This document shows positions 58,452 through 64,000 of a DNA stretch of 64,000 nt, one piece after another. How positions within the stretch are numbered: the stretch's first letter is position 1; each line of letters starts with the position of its first letter. Origin of the DNA: UBA11986 sp031402435 (GTDB lineage: Bacteria > Bacteroidota > Ignavibacteria > UBA10030 > UBA6906); contig JANNSJ010000045.1 of NCBI GenBank assembly GCA_031402435.1, positions 24,408 to 88,407 of the forward strand. The letters are read 5' to 3'. Position numbers and translations under genes: made by a program. The notes under the pieces are model-generated. The model had not been told where the DNA came from. It did not search any database and worked only from the letters and a program-made list of their open reading frames with translations.

Positions 58452-60071
58452 ATGAACCTTCTCAAACATATATTTCCAATTGTTGCGGTGCTCAATTGTA
58501 TTGTGCTGGCAATGGCCAGTGCACAGTTTGTGCAGCAAGGCAGCAAACTCGTGGGTTCGGGCGTGAACCAAGGCCGGTCTGTCTCCATTTCATCAGACGG
58601 AAACACGGCTATCGTGGGTAATATAGGAGCAGCGTTGGTATTCATACGGACCGGTGGTGTGTGGACACAACAGGGGGATGAACTTGTTGGCACCGGTAGT
58701 GTAGGCTTTGCTTACCAAGGCTGGTCTGTCTCCCTGTCGTCTGACGGCAACACGGCTATCGTTGGTGGATACAATGACAGCGGTGCTGTAGGAGCAGCGT
58801 GGGTATTTACCCGAACCGGTGGTGTGTGGAGTCAGCAAGGGGATAAACTTGTTGGTACAGGTGCTGTCGGAGCTGCCGGACAAGGTTCATCCGTCTCTCT
58901 TTCATCAGACGGCAACTCGGCCATCGTGGGTGGATCCAGTGACAACGGTGGTGTCGGGGCGGCGTGGGTGTTCACGCGAACAGGAGGTGCGTGGAGTCAG
59001 CAAGGGAATAAACTTGTTGGTGACGGTGCTGCGGGTCCAGTTTACCAAGGCTGTTCCGTCTCCATTTCATCAGACGGGAATACGACTATCGTGGGTGGCT
59101 ATGTTGATAGTAGTAGTGTGGGCGCTGCTTGGATATTCACGCGAGCAGGAGGTGTGTGGAGTCAGCAAGGGAATAAACTTGTTGGTGACGGTGCTGCGGG
59201 CCAAGCTTTCCAAGGCTATTCCGTCTCCATTTCATCAGACGGGAATACTGCTATCTTGGGTGGCTATGTTGATAGTAGTAGTGTGGGCGCTGCTTGGATA
59301 TTCACGCGAGCAGGAGGTGTGTGGAGTCAGCAAGGGGATAAACTTGTTGGTACAGGTGCTGTCGGAGCTGCCGGACAAGGTTGGTCCGTCTCTCTTTCGT
59401 CTGACGGCAACACTGCTATCGTGGGTGGATACACAGACGATTCTAATGTAGGAGCAGCGTGGGTATTTGCCCGGAGCGGTGGAGTGTGGAGCCAGCAAGG
59501 CAACAAGCTCGTGGGCACACCCGCAGCCGCTGCTTACCAAGGCTATTCTGTCTCCATTTCGTCAGACGGGAATACGGCTATTGTGGGTGGAGTTGCTGAC
59601 AACGGTGGTGTTGGGGCAGCATGGGTGTTCACTGCGACAGCATTTGTGTTTAGTGTAGGGCAAAGCTGGAATCTGGTTTCTGTTCCAGTTACAACCAGTG
59701 ACTATCGAAGAACACAACTGTTCCCTTCATCAACTTCGTCTGCCTACGCATTCGACCAAGCTACTGGTTACGTCCAGAAGGACACACTGAAGAACGGGCT
59801 CGGTTATTGGTTGAAGTTTGGGTCATCGCAAGTGGTGGGCATTACCGGTTTGCTGCGCAATGTTGACACCGTCGATGTGAAAAACGGCTGGAACATCATT
59901 GGTTCAATCTCACATCCTGCAATTACCAACTTGATAATTCAGATACCTACGGGGATTGTTATCTCAAACTACTACGGATATGGTGGTTCATATACAGCTG
60001 CGGATACGCTAAAATCTGGAGCTGGCTACTGGGTGAAGGTGAATCAGAACGGCAAGTTGGTCCTTCACTGA
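58452..60071 (+). CDS. Secreted protein with seven 55-residue FG-GAP-like repeats
   Basis: 539 residues with a signal peptide (IFPIVAVLNCIVLAMASAQ). Residues 40-395 are seven tandem repeats of about 55 residues with the consensus GxSVSISSDGNTAIVGGY, then VGAAWVFTRxGGVWSQQG and KLVGTGAVGAAGQ. Repeats of this type build beta-propellers or solenoids in surface proteins. The C-terminal 140 residues (SWNLVSVPVTTSDYRRTQLF ... GAGYWVKVNQNGKLVLH) are a domain common near the end of secreted proteins in this group. There is no NYPNPF sorting domain, so export beyond the periplasm is unclear. It may be an adhesin. Confidence 0.85.
   Translation: MNLLKHIFPIVAVLNCIVLAMASAQFVQQGSKLVGSGVNQGRSVSISSDGNTAIVGNIGAALVFIRTGGVWTQQGDELVGTGSVGFAYQGWSVSLSSDGNTAIVGGYNDSGAVGAAWVFTRTGGVWSQQGDKLVGTGAVGAAGQGSSVSLSSDGNSAIVGGSSDNGGVGAAWVFTRTGGAWSQQGNKLVGDGAAGPVYQGCSVSISSDGNTTIVGGYVDSSSVGAAWIFTRAGGVWSQQGNKLVGDGAAGQAFQGYSVSISSDGNTAILGGYVDSSSVGAAWIFTRAGGVWSQQGDKLVGTGAVGAAGQGWSVSLSSDGNTAIVGGYTDDSNVGAAWVFARSGGVWSQQGNKLVGTPAAAAYQGYSVSISSDGNTAIVGGVADNGGVGAAWVFTATAFVFSVGQSWNLVSVPVTTSDYRRTQLFPSSTSSAYAFDQATGYVQKDTLKNGLGYWLKFGSSQVVGITGLLRNVDTVDVKNGWNIIGSISHPAITNLIIQIPTGIVISNYYGYGGSYTAADTLKSGAGYWVKVNQNGKLVLH
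58563..59635 (+). repeat. 165-bp coding tandem repeat array
   Basis: Seven units. Units beginning near 59047 and 59212 are almost identical over 165 bases, which shows recent copying. Outer units have drifted and two are a little shorter. Confidence 0.88.
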
Positions 60072-60403
60072 CGGATCGGGGGCATGGCCTTTGTTTGAAG
60101 TTGCCCCCCCGGTAGTGGCAAGGGAGACTCTGGGTAGGGTTAGAGACTTGGAGGATTAGCTTCTGAGCATCTCCGCAACCCGAGCATGAATACCTCAAGC
60201 AGTGGGTGTGCGGCAAATACCCTATTCATATTTGACGCACACCTACTGCTGTGCGGGCTTTTGCCTATTGCACGGCAACTGTTCTGAAAGCTATGATTGC
60301 AGTTGACGGGCAATTGGCAACCGCTCATGAGCCAACCGAGTTGTGTGTGGGCTACTTGCCTGACAATCCAACTGCAAGCGGATATGATTTTTGGCAGGCA
60401 AGT
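60072..60403. repeat. Spacer with repeat fragments after the FG-GAP-like gene
   Basis: CCCCCGGTAGTGGCAA near 60107 matches 58029. The segment GCTTTTGCCTATTGCACGGC near 60256 and CAACTGCAAGCGG near 60369 look like parts of a dispersed intergenic repeat. No gene is supported. Confidence 0.5.
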
Positions 60404-60532
60404 TTGCATAATGACGTGTTATTTGCGCGGGTCGATGGCTGCCCCGGCGCTCTTCCGATGGCCAAATAACATCGCATTATGTAAGTGGGTCGGACAAACA
60501 ACCTTTGCCAGCCAAGCTCCCCTGCCTTCCAT
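60404..60532. repeat. Family G repeat, copy 2, with long inverted arms
   Basis: A 22-base arm at 60404-60425 (TTGCATAATGACGTGT...) is inverted at 60463-60484 (...CATCGCATTATGTAA) with about three mismatches, enclosing a GC-rich loop. From 60440 to 60532 it matches 57570-57662. Confidence 0.75.
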
Positions 60533-60628
60533 GCCGATCCACCCTTGATTAAAACATGGATTTTCTTATTTTAGTCTACACCAACCACGTTGAAACAAGA
60601 GAATCCATAGTTCAATTACGCCACTGAC

Positions 60629-61774
60629 GTGACCCTCGAACAATTCACTGCGGGCACATTCACCCAGCAATATCAGTACAAGAGCTTCACGCCAACGAAA
60701 CTCAACACTGAGTGGACTTGGTCGGACCCAAAGGTCAACACCATTCTCGCCGAGGCGAATCTCAAGCTGGGCGAATTGAATGCGTTCTCATCACATATCC
60801 CCGACATTGACATCTTCATCCGTATGCACGTAGTCAAGGAAGCGACCACGTCAAGCCGGATCGAGGGAACGCGGACGGAAATGGAAGATGCGGTGATGAA
60901 GAAGGCAGATATCGATGCCGAAAAAAGAGACGATTGGCAGGAGGTTCAGAACTATATCAAGGCAATGAACCATGCCATCAAGAGGCTCAGTGATGTTCCT
61001 GTTTCCACCCGGCTACTCAAAGAAACACACAAGACTCTGATGTCAGGTGTCCGGGGGAAGGCGAAGCTCCCCGGTGAGTATCGAAAGAGCCAGAACTGGA
61101 TCGGAGGGGCTACCCTTCAAGATGCCGTGTTCATACCGCCTCACCATACCGAGGTGTCTGCGCTCATGGGCGACCTGGAGAACTTCCTCCACAACGATCA
61201 GATGGAGTTGCCCGACCTCATGAGAATTGCGATGGCGCATTACCAGTTTGAAACCATCCACCCGTTCCTCGATGGCAACGGGAGGCTTGGCCGGTTGCTG
61301 ATCACGCTCTATCTTGTGAGCAACAATATTCTCTCGAAGCCCACGTTGTATCTCTCGGCGTACTTTGAGAAGCACAAGGCTTTGTACTACGACAACCTCA
61401 TGAGAGCGAGAACTGCCAACGATGTGCTGCAATGGATCAGGTTCTTTCTCGTCGCCGTGACGGAGACATCGAAGCAGGGCATCGCAACATTCAAGAGCAT
61501 CCTGGCGCTGAGGGAGGATATTGAATCACGCCGCCTGATCACGCTGGGAAAGAAACTCCCCCGGGCGCAACAGCTTCTGCAACACCTCTACAAAACGCCG
61601 AAGCTCACTGCTGCGGACGTTGGCAGTCTGCTGGACGTAACTCCTGCAACGGCGAATGGGTTCATCCATGACTTCGTGAAGCTCGGCATACTGCGGGAGA
61701 CGACGGGCGGAAAGCGCAACAGGATTTTCACGTTCCATGAGTATCTTGGCTTGTTTGAGGATGCGGGAAGATAG
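60629..61774 (+). CDS. Self-inhibited Fic family protein with winged-helix tail
   Basis: 381 residues from GTG 60629. An N-terminal inhibitory helix carries TSSRIEGTR near residue 78, fitting S/TxxxE(G/N), so it should block its own active site (class II Fic). The Fic core is ETIHPFLDGNGRLGRLLIT near 213. The C-terminal 80 residues (LLDVTPATANGFIHDFVKLG) form a winged helix that may bind DNA or the target. The enzyme would AMPylate a protein. It precedes a PLD-SNF2 helicase by 58 bases, which may form a small defence unit. The ATTTTCTTATTTTAGT word at 60561 lies before the gene. Confidence 0.9.
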   Translation: MTLEQFTAGTFTQQYQYKSFTPTKLNTEWTWSDPKVNTILAEANLKLGELNAFSSHIPDIDIFIRMHVVKEATTSSRIEGTRTEMEDAVMKKADIDAEKRDDWQEVQNYIKAMNHAIKRLSDVPVSTRLLKETHKTLMSGVRGKAKLPGEYRKSQNWIGGATLQDAVFIPPHHTEVSALMGDLENFLHNDQMELPDLMRIAMAHYQFETIHPFLDGNGRLGRLLITLYLVSNNILSKPTLYLSAYFEKHKALYYDNLMRARTANDVLQWIRFFLVAVTETSKQGIATFKSILALREDIESRRLITLGKKLPRAQQLLQHLYKTPKLTAADVGSLLDVTPATANGFIHDFVKLGILRETTGGKRNRIFTFHEYLGLFEDAGR

Positions 61775-61832
61775 CAGATGAACAGACCGTTGTTGAAGTT
61801 GCTTAAACCATGAACATAGAATAGCAGTTCCA

Positions 61833-64000
61833 ATGTCCACAAAATTCTTTACCAACCAAGACGAAAACACCCTCCTGAACAAGATCGAGGGTATTTTCAA
61901 GCACCGCAACATCTTCTATTTTGATGCTTTGGTTGGGTACTTCCGAGCCTCAGGGTATTTCAGAGTTCGTCAATTCATTGACAAGGCCTCGAAGATCAGG
62001 ATTCTTGTTGGAATCAATGTTGACCAGCTCATCGTCCGTGCGCAGAAGGAAGGTCTGCAATTCGGCGTTGATGTAATCACCACGCAGGAAGAATTCCTAA
62101 AAGACTTGAAGAAGAACATTCAGGACGCTGAGTATAGCAAGCCGGTGGAAGATGGAATGCTCCAGATGATACAGGATATCATCTCAAAGAAAGTTGAAAT
62201 CAGAGTTCATCCGAGCCAGAACATCCATGCAAAGGTCTACATCTTTAGGGAACAAGTAAAGCACGAGCATGGCTACGGTGCAGTCATTACGGGATCCAGC
62301 AACCTTACCGAAGCTGGTCTCGCGAGAAACTTTGAGTTCAATGTCGAGTTGCGGGAGAATGCTGATATTGATTTCGCAACCGAAACATTCGACAGGCTGT
62401 GGAGCGAAGGCGTTCCCGTTGCGAATCAATTTGTTGAGAAACTAAAGAAGGAGACTTACCTTAACGACGAGTTCACTCCGTTCGAGATTTACATGAAGTT
62501 CCTCATTGAATTCTTTGGCAAGAGCATCGAATTCGATCCAGAATCGATAACAGACTTACCAAAGGAATTCAAGAGACTCTCCTATCAGATTGATGCCGTC
62601 AACGATGGCTTCAACAAGCTGATGAAGCACAACGGTTTCTTCCTGGCAGATGTGGTTGGCTTGGGAAAGACCATTGTTGCAACCCTGATTGCCAAGAAGT
62701 TCTTTTACTCGAATGGCTTCCCAACGTATCGATCTCGAATCTTGGTTGTGGTTCCACCGGCTCTTGAAGACAATTGGGAACGCACAATTCGTTTGTTTAA
62801 TCTCGACAACTGTCGGATTATCACCAACGGAAGCCTGCACAAGGTGAGAACCCCCGAAGACTTTGATTTGATCATTGTGGATGAAGCACATAAGTTCAGG
62901 ACCGATACAGCCGAGATGTACAATCTTCTTCAGAAGATCTGCAAGTCACCAACAAGGAAACAGACATTGTACGGTGAGCCCGACAGGAAGAAAGTGATGC
63001 TTGTATCAGCGACACCGCTGAACAACAGACCTGAGGACATCGCAAATCAGGTGTACCTATTCCAGGACGCCAAGGACTCAACCATCGAAGTATCCAATCT
63101 TCAACATTTTTTCAGGCAGCAAATTGATCGCTATAAGAAGTCGAGGCATGAAAAAGACCTTGGCAAAGTACGTGAGGAAGTGAAACTCATCTATGAGCAA
63201 ATTCGGAAGAAAGTTCTTGAGCCGCTAACTGTTCGTCGTACAAGGACCGATCTCAGGGAAAATGAATCATACGCAAAGGACATCAAAGAACAGGGAATCG
63301 TGTTTCCAGCAGTCGAGAAGCCCCGGAAGATTCTCTATCCTCTGGACTCTGATCTTGAAAAGCTCTATGACAATACAATTCACTGCCTGAGCCATCCAAC
63401 GGAGGGGTTCACATACAACAGATACAGGGCCATTGGCTTGCTCAAACCGCACAAGAAGGCCAAGTACAAATCGCCTGATCTCATTGCGGGCCAACTTGCT
63501 CGAATAATGAAAACGCTGCTCGTGAAAAGGATTGACAGCAGTTTCTTTGCCTTCAAACGCTCGTTGGGGCGGTTCAAACGGGCAAATGAAGCGATGATAA
63601 AGATGTTTGAGAAGGGTGCAATATATATTGCCCCGAATCTCAAGGTCACTGACTTTATCATGGACGACAAGGAAGATGAACTCATCGAAGCAATAAGCGT
63701 CACTTCCTCTACCGATCCAACTATAGAAGTGTGTGCCCCAGATGATTTCGAGCCCAGCTTCCTTCCGGGTCTTCAGAACGACCAACGCCTTCTGGAGGAC
63801 TTGGTGGAAAAGTGGGGCAAGGTTTCTCAAGATCCGAAACTTGATGAGTTCGTAAGCCGACTCAATGGCGAATTGTTCGATCCTGCCATCAATCGTGACC
63901 AAAGGCTGGTTGTGTTTTCGGAATCCAAGGAAACAGCAGAGTACCTTGAGGGTGAGCTGAGAAAGAAAGGCTTTACCAGGATCGTTACAGTTGACAGTAG
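61833..64000 (+). CDS. PLD-nuclease and SNF2-helicase fusion, 3' end beyond the window
   Basis: The frame from ATG 61833 is open for 722 codons to the right edge. The N-terminal 200 residues hold a phospholipase-D-type nuclease half: IRVHPSQNIHAKVYIFR (HxK) and then GSSNLTEAGLARN. The SNF2 helicase follows: Walker A FLADVVGLGKTIVATL, DEAH in LIIVDEAHKFR, and LVSATPLNN. Such proteins accompany restriction or phage-defence loci and cut DNA while moving along it. Motifs IV-VI lie further on, outside or at the edge of what can be seen. A Fic gene precedes it by 58 bases. Confidence 0.88.
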   Translation, partial: MSTKFFTNQDENTLLNKIEGIFKHRNIFYFDALVGYFRASGYFRVRQFIDKASKIRILVGINVDQLIVRAQKEGLQFGVDVITTQEEFLKDLKKNIQDAEYSKPVEDGMLQMIQDIISKKVEIRVHPSQNIHAKVYIFREQVKHEHGYGAVITGSSNLTEAGLARNFEFNVELRENADIDFATETFDRLWSEGVPVANQFVEKLKKETYLNDEFTPFEIYMKFLIEFFGKSIEFDPESITDLPKEFKRLSYQIDAVNDGFNKLMKHNGFFLADVVGLGKTIVATLIAKKFFYSNGFPTYRSRILVVVPPALEDNWERTIRLFNLDNCRIITNGSLHKVRTPEDFDLIIVDEAHKFRTDTAEMYNLLQKICKSPTRKQTLYGEPDRKKVMLVSATPLNNRPEDIANQVYLFQDAKDSTIEVSNLQHFFRQQIDRYKKSRHEKDLGKVREEVKLIYEQIRKKVLEPLTVRRTRTDLRENESYAKDIKEQGIVFPAVEKPRKILYPLDSDLEKLYDNTIHCLSHPTEGFTYNRYRAIGLLKPHKKAKYKSPDLIAGQLARIMKTLLVKRIDSSFFAFKRSLGRFKRANEAMIKMFEKGAIYIAPNLKVTDFIMDDKEDELIEAISVTSSTDPTIEVCAPDDFEPSFLPGLQNDQRLLEDLVEKWGKVSQDPKLDEFVSRLNGELFDPAINRDQRLVVFSESKETAEYLEGELRKKGFTRIVTVDS

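Noticed and set aside
60251..60548. Two overlapping reading frames of 72-83 codons
   Set aside because: Both are made of inverted-repeat DNA and overlap each other in different frames; no protein family features.

Overview
The window looks like chromosome from a bacterium of the Bacteroidota/Chlorobiota side, most like Ignavibacteria. Two very large secreted proteins end in type IX secretion sorting domains with the NYPNPFNP motif. There are also propeller-type sensor proteins with RsbU output, and many dispersed palindromic repeats. The taxonomic call is inference from gene content; no rRNA or complete tRNA gene was seen.

Layout. (1) 1-11.9 kb: a glycan-use region with the end of an (alpha/alpha)6-barrel glycosidase, a zinc alcohol dehydrogenase, a secreted barrel protein, a T9SS-exported LamG protein, a GH2 beta-mannosidase and a GH130 enzyme. 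It is interrupted at 3.6-4.9 kb by a mobile mystery A/B pair (XRE regulator plus Fic) next to the tail of a broken dihydrofolate-reductase-like gene. (2) 12-27.6 kb: a defence island built in a type I restriction locus (hsdR ... hsdM, hsdS). A tight seven-gene cassette lies between hsdR and hsdM: DGQHR protein, unknown, D12 DNA methylase, HARE-NUDIX-kinase fusion, SAM methyltransferase, SIR2 and Ham1-like. hsdR, hsdM and hsdS are riddled with palindromes. hsdM is cut by two elements that each carry a gene for a four-helix-bundle protein (23S rRNA intervening-sequence family). A GIY-YIG gene, a Fic gene and a small convergent gene lie between hsdM and hsdS. (3) 27.7-30.1 kb: a secreted duplicated-domain protein, repeats and gene relics.

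(4) 30.2-44.6 kb: an arsenosugar-type gene set (ArsS radical SAM, DUF547, an FAD/polyferredoxin membrane fusion, three glycosyltransferases, a peroxidase-like protein) mixed with a nitroreductase, an OmpR-type two-component system, outer-membrane proteins and two DM13 lipoproteins. Three promoters here share a CGTGA direct-repeat box with 11-bp period and identical distance to the -10, so the response regulator probably controls itself and the two lipoproteins. (5) 44.6-57.9 kb: a secreted small protein, a 1999-residue metzincin/VWA protein, and a partner-switching set (sensor-phosphatase, anti-sigma kinase, STAS antagonist, second phosphatase). This segment is bracketed by two copies of a hairpin plus a tRNA-3'-end-like 14-mer. 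(6) 57.9-64 kb: a secreted protein with seven 55-residue repeats between repeat-rich spacers, a self-inhibited Fic protein, and a PLD-SNF2 helicase that runs off the end.

The best candidates for new biology are the four-helix-bundle elements inside hsdM and their ORF-less relative in hsdR, the seven-gene cassette, and the CGTGA regulon.
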